Of a DNA stretch of 64,000 nt, positions 44,454 to 56,611 are shown in pieces (within the stretch, counting starts at the first letter, position 1; the number at the start of each line of letters is the position of its first letter). The stretch covers positions 9,486,001 to 9,550,000 of the forward strand of contig JAPVLO010000007.1 of assembly GCA_027257055.1 (NCBI GenBank), written 5' to 3'. The notes beneath the pieces were generated by a model that saw nothing but the letters and a program-made list of their open reading frames with translations, did not search any database and had not been told where the DNA came from. A program made the position numbers and the translations under genes. The DNA is from Cephalopachus bancanus. Lineage: Eukaryota; Chordata; Mammalia; Primates; Tarsiidae.

Positions 44454-44953
44454 CAGTGCTGTTAAATAGAATGTTCTGGGTTGCCAGGTGTGGCGGCTCA
44501 TGCCTATTAATCCCAGCACTGTGAAAGGCAGAGGCAAGAGGATTGCCTGAGCCCAGGAATTTGAGACCAGCCTGGGCAAGTTGACAAGACCTTGTCTCTA
44601 TAATCCAAAATTAGCCAGGTGTGGTGGTGTGCACCTGTGGTTCCAGCTACTTGGAAAGCTGAGGCGGAAGGATTTCCTGAGCCCAGCAAGCCAAGGCTGT
44701 GGTGGCTGTGAGTGTACCACTGCATTCCAGCCTGGGTAACAGATTCTGACACACACAAAAAAGAACATTCTAGATTGATTGAAGTGTTCAATCACTACCA
44801 TCTAGTACCATAAACCGTTTGTCACATGTGACTCCTGAGCACTTGAAATGTCAGTGGAGTGGCCAGGGAACTACATTTTTAATTGTGTTTATTTTAATTA
44901 ATTGCAATTGAATAACCACATGTGGCTAGTCACTACTGTATTGGGCATCACAG
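44454..44953 (+). mobile_element. hAT-Charlie MITE split by an Alu
   Basis: Left end CAGTGCTGTTAAATAGAATGTTCT; after the Alu, GTGACTCCTGAGCACTTGAA, GGAACTACATTTTTAATTGT, ACCACATGTGGCTAGTCACT and ACTGTATTGGGCATCACAG. These are the blocks of a hAT MITE of the MER33/MER58 kind with CAGTGCTGT termini; the exact name is uncertain. Confidence 0.7.
44484..44764 (+). repeat. Alu, lineage-specific group, inside the hAT element
   Basis: Forward dimer: CAGGTGTGGCGGCTCATGCC, GAGGATTGCCTGAGCCCAGG, GGTTCCAGCTACTTGGAAAG, TGAGGCGGAAGGATTTCCTG. Likely duplication AGAATGTTCTG / AGAACATTCTA on both sides. Confidence 0.92.
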
Positions 44954-45155
44954 AAACAGAACAATTAGAATGTTGTAAATATGCCTAGAAGGAAAAATCA
45001 TTCCTGATCCCATCTCCAAGACCCAACTAATACTAAACTCTTGGTTTCTATTCTTACACTTTTTATCTTATGCATTTAAATCCACTCCCAAGCTTCCTTC
45101 AGAAATATGGACTGTTTTAAACTTTATCTTCCCACCTGATATATCATGAGCATCT
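44954..45155. other. AT-rich single-copy sequence
   Basis: Short AT-rich stretch; nothing recognised. Confidence 0.5.
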
Positions 45156-45167
45156 TTCTACATTTTT

Positions 45168-45458
45168 TATTTTCATTTTTATTTTTGAGTTGGAGTCTCA
45201 CTCCGTTGCCCAGGCTGCAGTGTAGTGACACATTCACAGCCACCCCAGCTTGCTGGGCTCTGACAATCCTTCCACCTCAGCCTTCAAAGTAACTGGAACC
45301 ATAGGGACGCGATACCATGCCCAGCTAATTTTTTATTTATTCTGGAGACGAGGTCTCGCCAAGTTGCCTGGGCTGGTCTCGAACCCGCAGACTCAGGCAA
45401 TCCACTCACCCTGGCCTCCCAAAGTGCTGGGATTACAGGCTGGGCCACCAAGCCCGGC
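45168..45458 (-). repeat. Alu, lineage-specific group, with 12-bp target duplication
   Basis: Reverse dimer: GAGTTGGAGTCTCACTCCGT, CTTGCTGGGCTCTGACAATC, TTTTTATTTATTCTGGAGAC, CGAACCCGCAGACTCAGGCA, GGCTGGGCCACCAAGCCCGG. Perfect duplication TTCTACATTTTT at 45156-45167 and 45459-45470. Confidence 0.95.
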
Positions 45459-45478
45459 TTCTACATTTTTAAAAAACA

Positions 45479-45712
45479 TGGAGCAGGTATTTGGAGTGCT
45501 ATCTCTGGAGCGAAACACACAGGAGTTCACGTCCTGGCTCTGCCAGACTTGCTGTGCGACCCTGAATGAGTTGTGTCATCTCCCTGCATCTCAGTTTACC
45601 CATCTGTAAAAGGGATGTTTGCAGTACCCACATCACAGTGCTGTGGGGTTGGCTGAGTATGATGATACCAGTAAAGTGTTTGGTGCATCGCCTGGTGTGG
45701 GCCAGGTGGCAG
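45479..45712 (+). repeat. MIR SINE, nearly full length
   Basis: 'tttggagtgctatctctggagcgaaacacacaggagttcacgtcctggctctgcc', CTTGCTGTGCGACCCTGAAT, CATCTCAGTTTACCCATCTG, TAAAAGGGATGTTTGCAGTA, 'cccacatcacagtgctgtggggtt' and GTGTTTGGTGCATCGCCTGG cover the whole MIR body. Confidence 0.88.
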
Positions 45713-46134
45713 CGTCTGACGGTTCTCCAACATCGGTTCTGTGTCTGCAAAGCATCTCACAACATGATTGTGTCACGCTCAATTCTTGTCATCAGACATT
45801 TGAGCACTTGTTTGTTTCTTAAGTAAATAAGGCTGAAATTTTTCTTTATGAAAGAAAAAAACTCATATGAAACAGTGCTGGGCGGTGAGGTCTTCCCTTC
45901 AACAGAGCGACCGCAGTGGAAGAAGCCTGAAATCACCCAGAAAGACCAAGGTGCTTTGTTTGCTTTTTCTTTTTCTGTTGTTGTGTTTTAAAAATCTTTT
46001 TCTTTCTGTTTTTTCCTAAGATCTGCTGTCATCTCCTTAACAGAATTTGACCACAAGTTCTTTTTTCTTTTCTTTTCATTCCTTCTAGGTCAACTTCAGC
46101 TTAAACTGCTGAGATAGCATCACAAAGCCAAAGG

Positions 46135-46135
<1 letters not shown>
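45713..46135. other. Single-copy sequence, T-rich
   Basis: Pyrimidine-rich tract at 45955-46090 (CTTTTTCTTTTTCTG) ending CCTTCTAGGTCAAC. It could act as a splice acceptor, but no downstream exon was found before the (TG)n tract. Confidence 0.45.
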
Positions 46136-46193
<58 letters not shown>

Positions 46194-46194
46194 T
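46136..46194. repeat. (TG)n microsatellite
   Basis: About 25 uninterrupted TG units (to 46186), then an AT-containing variant. Purine-pyrimidine alternation gives Z-DNA potential. Confidence 0.98.
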
Positions 46195-46411
46195 TGATGT
46201 TTGGATTTCCTTTTATGATTCACTGCAGGATAGGGTAACTGGACCAACACAGTTCTCTCCCCAGAGAGATGAGGAACAGAAAGTAATCCAAGAAGTTTCC
46301 TTCTGGGACATTCCTTGGAGTTTTTGAACCTGTAATAGGACTGAATTCTTTAGTATGACTCTTAAAAATCATGTAAAATTGTTTTAATTTGGTAAAAAAA
46401 AAATATATATA

Positions 46412-47745
<1,334 letters not shown>

Positions 47746-48239
47746 CTTCTCCTGTCTTGTGAGCATGCACCAGGACCCCACTAGTGACACGAACCATTCC
47801 AGTCCCTTTTTCCTCAGTTCATTAAGCCTGAATTTTGATCACTTGCAACTAAAATCACCCTGACAGGCTCCCTCCCGCCCTGGAGTCCACTTTCCGATTT
47901 ATCCTTACCAGGATGCATCTTAGACCCCAATTCTCCCAAGCCTGGACTCTTCTGCCCACAACCCTCTACCCACCTCTGACTTCGAGTTTCCATCTACACA
48001 TCTCCTGCTTGGAGTAATCTGCCTGCTCTGACTGCCACCCTCACGCCCCCCCCCCCACGCACCTCAGGCAAAGAGGCTGATGCCCCGCACCCCGACCCTC
48101 GTATCACCTTAGAGCATCTCAGAGGTTTGCCGTTCGCTCACGCATCTCTCCCCGCCTCGGACAGCTGGTGTCCCCAGCGTCGCAGAGGCCGCGGCAGGAT
48201 CTTGCTGGAGACCTGCAGGCCGGCTGAACAGGGGCTCCA
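47746..48239. other. Single-copy sequence
   Basis: C-rich unique DNA with a C-run at 48046-48055. Parts of 47850-48000 (CACCTCTGACTTCGAG, TCTCCTGCTTGG) could be L2 but are too diverged to call. Confidence 0.45.
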
Positions 48240-48402
48240 CCACTCGCTTGCCCTGTGAACTGCGAGCGAGAGGTCAATCGCCTGTGGCCTCAGTTTCCTC
48301 ATCTGTAAGATGGCTTGGTGGTGATGGCGCTTCCCTCCTGGGACCGTGTGAGGACTTAGTGGGATCAGCTTCCTGCCCGGCGCAGGTGCAGGTGCGGTCA
48401 GG
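48240..48402 (+). repeat. MIR SINE
   Basis: 'cactcgcttgccctgtgaac', GGCCTCAGTTTCCTCATCTG, TAAGATGGCTTGGTGGTGAT, 'gtgtgaggacttagtggga' follow the forward MIR. Confidence 0.8.
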
Positions 48403-49780
48403 CCTCTCTTTTGCCTCCTTCTCTATTTCAGGCCCTCAGTTCCATTTCTCTCCGTTCTGCGTACCTCTTTCTCCGTCAGGCCTCCATCACGAGACAAGAA
48501 AAGGCAGGGACTGGAGGCCCAACCCAGAGTATCCTCGCGGTTTAGGGTCCCAAGTTCAGTGAGCGGCCATCCTGACCAACAAGCGCATTTGAATTCCAGG
48601 GGAGGACTCTGATCGGTCCTTTTGGGTCTTGGTCCCACCTCTGGACCAATCACTGTGTTCAAGGAAATGAGGACACTCTCATTGGTCAGCTAGGTCTGTG
48701 CCCGCCCCTTCGACGGAAGATTGATAGGCCAACCTGCACCACGCAGAACAGGACAGAGCCACTCTTTCAAGGAGTCCGTGCTGGATGAGTAGGTGGAAAC
48801 TGACCTTCCTCTGCCCTGAGGTCCTTAATGACATCTTTCCGCTACCATCAGAGAGGGATTTTCGTGGCTTGGTGATGCAGGAGACAAAAGCTTAAAAAGC
48901 AAAACACGAGTGGCCCCAGGATTGGGAGATGTGGAAAGGCCCTCCTGGACGTCCCTGGCATCATCACCCATCATCTTCTCGAAGGTCTGCCGCCTCGCCC
49001 AGACTCGGCCAGGGACAGGACAGCTCTGCTCTGATGGATTCGGGTCAATTTTCCCTGCTCTGATTCCTAGTCCACTCCCCTTTGCTTGTCACACCTGTGT
49101 GTCATACCTGTGTTTTCTGTGCTATTCTAATTCCCTATCCTTGCTACATCTGTGTTGGTTATGCCTGTGTGTTACACTATTCCAGTCCTTCACTCGTGTG
49201 ACGCCTTGCTTGTGACACCTGTGACACCCAGACACACTGGTTGAATGCATACATGGAAACTTTGAGTTGAGTAAACTCAGGCTCTGCAGTTTTAGGGTTG
49301 GGACCAGGTTGAGGCCTGTGAGGCCCTGAGGACACAGAATGGAAGGAGATGTTTGCAGGACCCTGAGTGCCACTGCCTCCCTTCCGTGTCCCTGGGCCTC
49401 CCTCGGCCATTGGTCCTGCCCTGTGCTCCCTTCCTCCTCCTTCCTCCTCTGATTTTTCTTCTTTTTATTTTATTGAGAAATGAAGTCACCCACAGTGGCA
49501 TTTCTAATTGTCTCTTTTGTGATGTTTTTCTCCTCCTAAGTCCACATGCCCATTCTAAGGGCCAGAATGCCACAAGGGAAGAGGGGACAGAGGCCACTCC
49601 CTCTTCTCCGTGGCTGTGTCTAGCACATGTGTCATGGTAACCACTTTCAGATAAAGGAACCCTTTCCTTTTCTCTGAGACACCCCAGAATCTTCACATTC
49701 TTGTCCCAGCAGGCAAGTGAGGTTTTTAAACAATCAGGAGAAACTCAAACTTTCCTGTGAAGTTTGAGTTTGACTTGAAA
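48403..49780. other. Mostly single-copy sequence
   Basis: 48600-48760 has two CCAAT boxes (GGACCAATCACTG, TCATTGGTCAGC) and a GC box (CCCGCCCC), but resembles an old interspersed repeat with alternating ATTGG blocks. 49080-49220 has repeated GTGTCATACCTGTG-like words (TGTCACACCTGTG, ACACCTGTGACACC). No gene recognised. Confidence 0.4.
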
Positions 49781-50422
49781 CACTTAATTTATTTAAAAAT
49801 AGCGATGTAAATGGAACCAGTCTGTTTTCCTCCCTGCCGTCAGGAGCTCTCTTCTGACTGACTCATTAACAAATTAACATGTTGTGATTTGGCTGTGAAA
49901 AGTTGCAAGATAATTGTTACAGCCACAGTCCCCAGGCTCTGGGGCTGCGTTTCCCTAACTCTTTTATAGAGTACAAATTAGATGCTTTTCATAGATGTGA
50001 TCTAATTTTAATTAAAATTTGCCCTAAAGCTATCCTTAACAGCTTTGAAGTTACTGGAGTTTTGTCATCTTGGGGTGGTGAACATTTGCAGTTGATCATG
50101 TCAAACTCTGTACCCATGGAAACCGTTTCCTGACTGCCTCTTCCCAAGACAGGCCCAAATCTATTTGGAGTTTGAGTCCAACTTGGTTCAAGAATTATTC
50201 TCTGTGGAGAGGAGGGTTGTACTTTTGTGGACAGAGTTGAGACTATACCTGGGAGACACAGAGCATCCTCTCACATCTCCTATTAAGGGGAAAGTTGCCT
50301 CCCTTTAAAAGTTTTGTTTTTCTTTAGCTAGAAAATAAAAATCGTCACAATCCTGTGTCCTGTCGAAATGGCTGTGTCACTCAAGACTTTGAAATGTAGA
50401 AAGATGAAGGAAATCATTTTTT
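49781..50422. other. AT-rich single-copy sequence, possible conserved noncoding element
   Basis: GTGATCTAATTTTAATTAAA and TTAACAAATTAACATGTTGT give clustered homeodomain-type TAAT cores at 49780-50110. No repeat signature. Conservation cannot be judged from one sequence. Confidence 0.35.
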
Positions 50423-50435
50423 GAAAGTGAAAGCT

Positions 50436-50732
50436 GGCCTGGCTCAGTGGCTCAGCCTGTAATTCCAGCACTTCGGGAGGCCAAGGCGAGAGGATTGTCT
50501 GAGCCCATGGGTTCGAGACTCACCTGGGCAACTTGGCAAGACCTTGTCTCTACAATAAATCAAAAATTAGCCAGGCATGGTAGCACGTGCCTGGGTTCCA
50601 GCTACTTGGAAGGCTGAGGCAGAAGGATCGCCAGAGTCCAGCAGGTAGAGGCTGTGGTGACCAGGAGCATGCCACTACCCTCCAGCCTGGGTGACAGAGT
50701 AAGACTCTAACTCAAAAAAAGGAAGAAAGAAA
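50436..50732 (+). repeat. Alu, lineage-specific group, with 13-bp target duplication
   Basis: Forward dimer: GGCTCAGTGGCTCAGCCTGT, CCATGGGTTCGAGACTCACC, GCAACTTGGCAAGACCTTGT, CTACAATAAATCAAAAATTA, GCTACTTGGAAGGCTGAGGC, ACTCTAACTCAAAAAAAGG. Duplication GAAAGTGAAAGCT (50423-50435) / GAAAGTGAAAACT (50733-50745). Confidence 0.95.
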
Positions 50733-50889
50733 GAAAGTGAAAACTAGGGACCCCAAGAAGCTTAGAAGAGAAGAACTTGGTGAAATCATCCTCGCAGTGG
50801 TGCTGTCATTCTGCCTCAGCCCTAGCCCTGTCGTGTCTTGTTGAGCCTGGTGGCTGATCAGCCTGTTCTTTTACCTCTTAATTATTAGC

Positions 50890-51350
50890 AAGAAGTGAAA
50901 CCAGCCTCCCAGAATTAGGACTTGGTAATTATTTCTAGCCCCTTAAGCATGTCTAGCCCTAATTGTTCTTCTAGGCATCTATGTTTCTGGCAATAATGTA
51001 CTGTTATCAGTCTTCCATAACCAGCCTCAGGTCCAACCTCCGGCCCAGTCTCGGGCCTACCACCCGGAGTCACGAGATACCGGTGTCTGGGGATATCTAG
51101 AAACAAGACTTATGTGACTTCTGTTATCTACAGCAAAGAATGCAACCTCTAGACTTATGTTTTAGCCCCAAAAACAGAGCCCTAAGTATACTCAACCTCT
51201 CAGTCTTCAAGGCCATACTTGTCTATTGAGTGCCAGCCCCTTTCTGTCTATGGAAAGTGGATAATAAACTGTGCTTCCTTCTCCTTTGCAAATTCTTTGC
51301 ATTATTCCTGCAGCACCGGCCCACCTTGCCTTGATTTACTCTTTCAGAAA
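50890..51350 (+). mobile_element. LTR-like element (solo), family not identified
   Basis: It shares ordered blocks with 29020-29362 (minus). AATAAA at 51263-51268 is followed 20 bp later by GCAAATTCTTTGCATTATTC and CCTGCAGC, like the R/U5 end of a retroviral LTR. The element at 59.65-60.16 kb has a similar U5-like ending. No internal retroviral genes are next to it. Edges are approximate. Confidence 0.55.
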
Positions 51351-52130
51351 GCTAAAAAATGTTGTACCTGAGCTTAGCCCCATGACCAAGGCATGCTGGG
51401 AAGTTAGTTTTGTTTGTTTGATTTGGCCAATGTAATTTGAAAATTCCATGGAAAAACAGTCAGAGCCTCAGGATCCTTGAGGTAGTCATGGAAAAGTGTC
51501 GGCACTTTGGAAGAAATGTGAGGAATCCCACTGTTTCATTGAGGATGCCTTGGAATTTGGAGGGTCACACTCCTCACCCCTGCTTCCCCAGAGAGATGGT
51601 ATCATTGGGCAAAAAGTCATAATTGCCTAGCCCTGCTGGGACCCTGATGGCATCTGGAGGCGTGGCCTCAACTCCTCCATGTCACACACCCCCAAGACTA
51701 GGCAGAAATCCTCACTGGCTATGCTTCTGCTTTGGACCAGGAATGTGGTGTGATGATGCATTTCCTGTGCCTTTCTGGGACATTTTATAAACATTTGCAA
51801 TGATCCCCGCGGGCAACAGATGGAAGAGTCTCTGAAAGCTACAAGTACTATCATCCTCACAGGGCCTGCAAACATCAAACGTCTGAGGCCCCAACCACGT
51901 GCTGTAACTAGAAGGAAGAATCAGGTTCCAGAGAGCTCACTGACGGTGCGGTATGTGACCCGGGATGGCACCTCTCGACTCTCAAAGGAGAGATGTCAAA
52001 TACATTCATCCATTCAAGAGCTCCCATGCTCCTGTGAGCTCCCCGTGTCCTGCCAATAAATCCCCTTCTTTTTACATTAGCCAGGGTCAGTAACAGTTGC
52101 TTACACCCACAGAGCCCTGATACTCTGCAC
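51351..52130. other. Single-copy sequence
   Basis: No repeat or gene recognised. The antisense frame 51627-51878 and sense frame 51820-52059 are short and unrecognised. Confidence 0.45.
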
Positions 52131-52585
52131 CAGGAGTGTCCCACCCTTTGGCTTCCCTGGGCCGCATCCAGTAAGAAGGAATTGTCTTGGGCCACACATA
52201 AGTTATGTCATATAATTAGTGTATATACAGAATAAGACTTCTTTTTTTAATTTTTATTTTTTACTGTAAAGCTTCGAAAAGTGAGAACAACATAAAACTA
52301 GTGGGGAATCTGACCTTGCTTTCTTTAAACTCATCTATCAACGTCTGGTTCAGTGGGAGTGCTTGCAATTCTTAGCTAGTCCTCAAGGTGCGCATCAGAA
52401 ATGTGTGTTTGAACTTTGCTCTTCATGTGCTTCGTCCTTGAAAACAGCTGCTCATGAATGTATGTTCTGCCAGAAAGCGACGTCATGAGTAAGGCATGAC
52501 CGTGAGCTTCAGAAATGGAACTACGGGTGGAGTGATGAAGAAAATAATTGCTAAAAAGCACATGATGTTAACGGATTCTGTAGGC
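52131..52585 (-). pseudogene. hAT (Charlie-type) transposon end with transposase C-terminal relic
   Basis: The + strand start CAGGAGTGTCCCACCCTTTG, then GCTTCCCTGGGCC and TTGTCTTGGGCCACACATAA, is a hAT terminal region. On the minus strand GRTYIHEQLFSRTKHMKSKV and QTHISDAHLED (52376-52470), then LRIASTPTEPDVD in the same direction after a stop, match the hAT dimerisation domain (xxSTYxCEQxFSxMKxxKSKxRxxLTDEHL). The N-terminal catalytic part is absent and stops interrupt the frame. Confidence 0.75.
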
Positions 52586-52971
52586 CGTCAGGGGGAAGAA
52601 GGCTGGTGTGTGGCAGGGTGTGCGTGTGTGTGCATGTGTGTGTGTAGAGCACAGTCACCCCCAGCTCATCACGGTGGTGTCGATGGTCTCCATCCCAACG
52701 TGGGTGTGCATGGTCTACATCTGCCTTTGAGAAAACACTTCTCCAGTTCATGTGGTTGAGGTCACATGGAGCCAAGGGAAGGGGGATTCCTAACCCGCGT
52801 GGTCAGACTCTCAGCCTTGACTCTCTGTTGGCATCAGTAACCTTCCTCTCCCCCGACCCCACCCCTGGCTGTCTGAGATCTCCGCTTCAGCAACTTGGAC
52901 TTTCTCCTCCAGGAAGTGTTTTGGGCCAGCTAGGTCTCTGAGCATCACCACCATCAGGTTTTCTGGTTGTT
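52586..52971. other. Single-copy sequence
   Basis: A short (TG)n-like run at 52618-52645. Nothing else recognised. Confidence 0.5.
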
Positions 52972-53254
52972 GTTTTAGACACAGGGTCTTGCTCTGTAGC
53001 CCAGGCTGGAGTGCAGTGTTGTGATCATGGCTCCCTGCAGTCTCAAGCTCCTGGGCTCGGGTGATTCTCTCACCTCAGCCTCCAGGGCAGCTAAAACTAC
53101 AGGCACATGCCACCACACCTGGTTAATTTTTTTTTTCCTAGAGAAGAGATCTTGCTAGGTTGCCCAGGCTGGTCTAGAACTAGACACAAGCAATACTCTC
53201 ACCCCGATCTCCCAAAATACTGGAATTACAGCCATGAGCCACCATGCCTGGCTG
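52972..53254 (-). repeat. Alu (AluJ-like), diverged
   Basis: Reverse dimer: GACACAGGGTCTTGCTCTGT, CAGCCTCCAGGGCAGCTAAA, TTTTTTTTTCCTAGAGAAGA, CTGGTCTAGAACTAGACACA, ending CCACCATGCCTGGC. One of the more diverged Alus here. Confidence 0.9.
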
Positions 53255-53279
53255 GAAATTTCCAATACACAAAAATCAA

Positions 53280-53658
53280 TGTATTGATTTTCTAGGGTTT
53301 CCGTGACTAATGACCACACACTGGGAGGCGTAAAACAACAGACGTGTGTCCTCTCACCGGTCTGCCAGACATCCAAGGCCAAGGTGCTGGCGGGCTGTGC
53401 ACCCTCTGAGGGCTCTTGGCCCAGCCTCGCTCTGCCCCCTGGCTTTGTCTTCACATGGCCAACTCTTCTGAGTCTCATGAGTCCTCTTCTGTCTTGTAGA
53501 AGATCAGTCTCGTGGGGCTTCGGGACCACCCTCACCCAGCATAATCTCCTCTTCATCCTTACCTTAACTGCATCTGCAAAGGTCCTGTCTCCACATGAGG
53601 TCATATTCGGAGGCTCCCGATGGACATGAATCTTGGAGGGAAACTATTCAACCCGCTG
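53280..53658 (-). mobile_element. MLT1 solo LTR (MaLR)
   Basis: Reverse copy: TGTATTGATTTTCTAGGGTT, GTAAAACAACAGACGTGTGT, CATCCAAGGCCAAGGTGCTG, GTCTTCACATGGCCAACTCT, 'ccttaactgcatctgcaaaggtcctg', ATGAGGTCATATTCGGAGGC, ending ACTATTCAACCCGCTGT. Opposite orientation to the copy at 38965-39372. Confidence 0.88.
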
Positions 53659-53825
53659 TGGAAACAGCTTTATCTCATCCCACCTCATCATGAACGGATG
53701 TTTAAGGAGCATTCTCCCCCTCCCACCGCCCCTAGTGTGGGGCACATGGCAGGAGCTCGAGGAAGGCCTGGTTTGGAATTCAGTGGTTCCAATCCCGCAG
53801 CTGAGTAGGTGATTATGTAAAACAA

Positions 53826-54363
53826 GGGCCGGTAAACTGCAGCCCCTGAGCCAGCAGCCTGATTTCATGAATAAAGTTTTACTGGAACACAGCCCCACCT
53901 GTTCATGTACATGTTGTCTATAGCTGCCGTAGTCCCACAAAGGCAGCCTGAGTGGAGTAGTTGAACTTGAGGCTCTGTCTCTGGACCACAAGCTTAAAGT
54001 ATGCACTGTCTGACCAAATATGGTGGCTCACGCTTATGAGTCCAGCACCTTGGAAAACCGAAGAGGGAAGAACGCTTGAGCCCAGGAGTTCAAGACCAGC
54101 CTGGGCAACATAGCAAGACCTTGTCACTGCAAAAAATAAAATAATTAGCCGGGTGTGGTGGCGCATGCCTGTAGGCCCAGCACCTTGGGAGGCTGAGGCA
54201 GGAGGATTGTCTGAGCCCAGGAGGTTGAGGCTGTCATTGTGCCACTGCACTCCAACCCGGGCAACAGCGTGAGACCCCTGACTTAAAAAACAAGCAAACA
54301 AAAAATTTTTAAAAAGTAAAAATATGCGCAGTCTGACCTGTTACAGAAAAATTTCCCAACTCC
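53826..54363 (-). mobile_element. hAT-Charlie MITE split by an Alu
   Basis: 'agggccggtaaactgcagcccctgagccagcagcctg', TGAATAAAGTTTTACTGGAA, CACAGCCCCACCTGTTCATG, TTGTCTATAGCTGCCGTAGT, 'tctctggaccacaagc'; after the Alu, GACCTGTTACAGAAAAATTT. These are blocks of a common mammalian hAT element; its name is not recalled. Orientation assignment is arbitrary. Confidence 0.65.
54016..54322 (+). repeat. Alu (AluJ-like) with 16-bp target duplication
   Basis: Forward dimer: AAATATGGTGGCTCACGCTT, GGCAACATAGCAAGACCTTG, GTAGGCCCAGCACCTTGGGA. The 3' end is CCCTGACTTAAAAAACAAGC. Duplication TATGCACTGTCTGACC (54000-54015) / TATGCGCAGTCTGACC (54323-54338) within a hAT element. Confidence 0.93.
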
Positions 54364-54613
54364 AACATAGCAGAGTAAAAAAATTCCCTCAACCCAGCAG
54401 GTGTCCGAAGTGTTCTAGGGCAGGGAAATGGGAGTCAGGAAAATACCCTAATAAACAGCTGGTGTGTGTGGGTGGGCACCCAAAGGTAGTGTCAGAAGAA
54501 GACAAAATGCTTGAGGAGCTGTCTGAAGTCACCTGTTTTAGAAACGGAGAGAAGAGCTGGGAGAGGGAACTAGGCGGAAGCCGGCCTCCAGCTCCCAGAA
54601 ATGGCAAAAGAGC
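54364..54613. other. Single-copy sequence
   Basis: Short unique stretch; nothing recognised. Confidence 0.5.
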
Positions 54614-54904
54614 TTTTGTTTTGTTTTGCTTCGAGTCGAGTCTCACTCTCACCCAGGCTGGAACGCAGTTGCATAATCACAGCTCACGGCAGCCTCAATC
54701 TCCTGGGCCCAGACAATCCTGCCTTAGTCTCCCAAGTAGCTGGGACTACAGGTGTGTGCCTCCCATGCCTGGCTCATTTTTTGATTTTTCTTTTTTTGTA
54801 GAGTTGAGGTCTTGCTATGTTTCCCAGGCTGGTCTCGGACTCCTGGACTCGAGCAATCCTCCCACCTCGGCTGAGATTATAGGCGTAAGCTGTGGCATCT
54901 GACT
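54614..54904 (-). repeat. Alu (AluJ-like)
   Basis: Reverse dimer with a TTTTGTTTTGTTTTGC tail, GAGTCGAGTCTCACTCTCAC, TTTTTGATTTTTCTTTTTTT. The left arm lacks the CCTCCCAAAGTGCT block (CACCTCGGCTGAGATTATAG). Confidence 0.92.
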
Positions 54905-55270
54905 GAAGATTTCTGACAGATCATTATTCTGTTTGAGGCCGCCTGAGTTGCAGCAGAGTGACCTCTGGGTTTTTCTAACCTTCAGGAAGGAGGCTGCTCA
55001 AAGAGTCTCATGGGAGTGTGAATCGGGAGTCCAGCAGGAATCTGGGACAGAGAGAGTAGGCATTGAGATGACCCCACCTGGCACCAGCAGGAGCCCCAAC
55101 CAGTGGAGACGAGGAGAGCCTCATCCTTCCAGACCCCAGTGAGCCTTCGGAGACACACTCTGAGTCTCCAAGGACTGATGGTCCAAGCAATAGATGGCCA
55201 AGAGTGGCCTCTATGAGCCCTGAAGCCACAGCGGGGAAGGGACTCAGTAGGTTCTCCAGCCCCTGTGGAC
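54905..55270. other. Single-copy sequence
   Basis: Unique DNA; nothing recognised. Confidence 0.5.
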
Positions 55271-55420
55271 ACCCCCTTCCCTGGAAATCTCATCTCCAGA
55301 TCTCCCTTCCCAGGCTCCCTTCAAACGTCACCTCCTCCAGCCTGCCCTCCAGGTTCACTCGGCATCGAATGCCAGACTTCCCCTTTGGCCTTGTCCTAGC
55401 CATTCTGCTGGGTCCAGACC
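55271..55420 (+). repeat. L2 LINE fragment (candidate)
   Basis: CAGGCTCCCTTCAAACGTCA, CCTCCTCCAGCCTGCCCTCC fit the L2 block 'cagctcaaatgtcacctcctc.gtgaagcct'. Confidence 0.55.
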
Positions 55421-55579
55421 TGACTTCCTACGTGGTGCTGGCCCCCAAAGGCCACGGCTTTCCCGGGCAGGCTGACCCTTCAGGGCAGAGACAAAAGGCT
55501 GGCACATCCACACACGGGGCTCAGACATCTCACCCCGCAGCGGTTGCCTTTCAGAGAGGGGTGCGGCTGTGGGGACAGG

Positions 55580-55740
55580 AGAGGCCATGAGACATGGAGA
55601 CAAGGGTCCTGGGTGTGAGTCCTGGCTGTGCCTCCTGACGGTTGGGCAACATTGGGCCAGGGGTGTCACCTCCCTGAGGTGTGGCTTGCCAGCTGGCACT
55701 TATGTGGACCTCATGAGAACGTGTGCAAACTGTAAAGCTC
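55580..55740 (+). repeat. MIR SINE
   Basis: 'acatggagacaagggtcctgggtgtgagtcctggctgtgcc', GGTTGGGCAACATTGGGCCA, CACCTCCCTGAGGTGTGGCT, 'ggacctcatgagaacgtgtgcaaactgtaaagc' follow the forward MIR. Confidence 0.75.
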
Positions 55741-56195
55741 CATCCCTGCATGACTCTATGCGAGGAGGGAGGCTTGGGGTCAGGCTAGGTGGGGAGGTCC
55801 TGTCACAGAGATGGTGACAGAAGCACCAGGCCACCAGGACCCCCCATCCGGCAGCACGTCTGCTCTGCCCACAGCCCCGTCCTCTGTCTCACCTGCTAAC
55901 TCACGCAGGGAAGGGGCAGACACACCCGCTGCTGTCAAACCCTCTGAAGTGGAGAGCTTTCTGTGTTCTCATGTTGAAACAGAATTTGCACAATGCGTTT
56001 GCAGGAAGGGAGAGAGCACTGAACAGAGAGACAGCCCGCCTAGGCTGCTTCCCACAGTTCCTTCTTTATCCCAAATGTCATTGCCCAGGCCCACCCTGTG
56101 TTTTTATTACGCACCGTGTGGACATAAGTCCTAGAAGTCAATGCCAGACCGGCTTTGCCAACCCCCAAGTACAGCCCCCATGGCACCCCACGGCC
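55741..56195. other. Single-copy sequence
   Basis: Unique DNA; short frames only. Confidence 0.5.
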
Positions 56196-56390
56196 CTTGC
56201 CTCATTCCTGAGAGCATGCAGGCTCTCCCGGTAGTATCCGCCTCCATCACCAGGACTGGTCCCTCCACAGGGCTGGAGCTTGGTTTGCTTCCCTTGGTTC
56301 TATCCCTTGGATCTGGCCTGGTAGCCGGCACACAGCAGGGCTCCGTGGGTACTTGTCGAGTGAGTGAATGCATGATGGTACCATCGAGGG
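56196..56390 (+). repeat. L2 LINE 3' end
   Basis: ACAGGGCTGGAGCTTGGTTT, 'cttggttctatcccttggatctggcctggtagccggcacacagcagggctccgtgggtacttgtcgag', TGAGTGAATGCATGATGG match the L2 terminal order (GTATCCCCAGC, CCTGGCACATAGTAGG, TTGTTGAATGAATGA). Confidence 0.7.
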
Positions 56391-56611
56391 TGAGGATGCC
56401 GCTGGCTCTGAGCATGGCACCATTCCTCCGCTGCTCATTGCTGAGAACAGACCAGGTAACGTGGTATTTGCTGCCTATTCGATTGTTTGGGGGCGGGGGT
56501 TACAGAAGAAAAATTGAGTCCTCATGCCCCCGACTCAAGTATACTTTTCTCCCTAAACTGTGGTCCCTGGGGAGCTGTGTCGTGTCTGAGATGCCTGTTT
56601 AAAAACAGACA

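Noticed and set aside
48640..48720. CCAAT boxes and GC box resembling a promoter
   Set aside because: The alternating ATTGG/CCAAT layout also occurs in old interspersed repeats; no TATA, CpG island or first exon follows.
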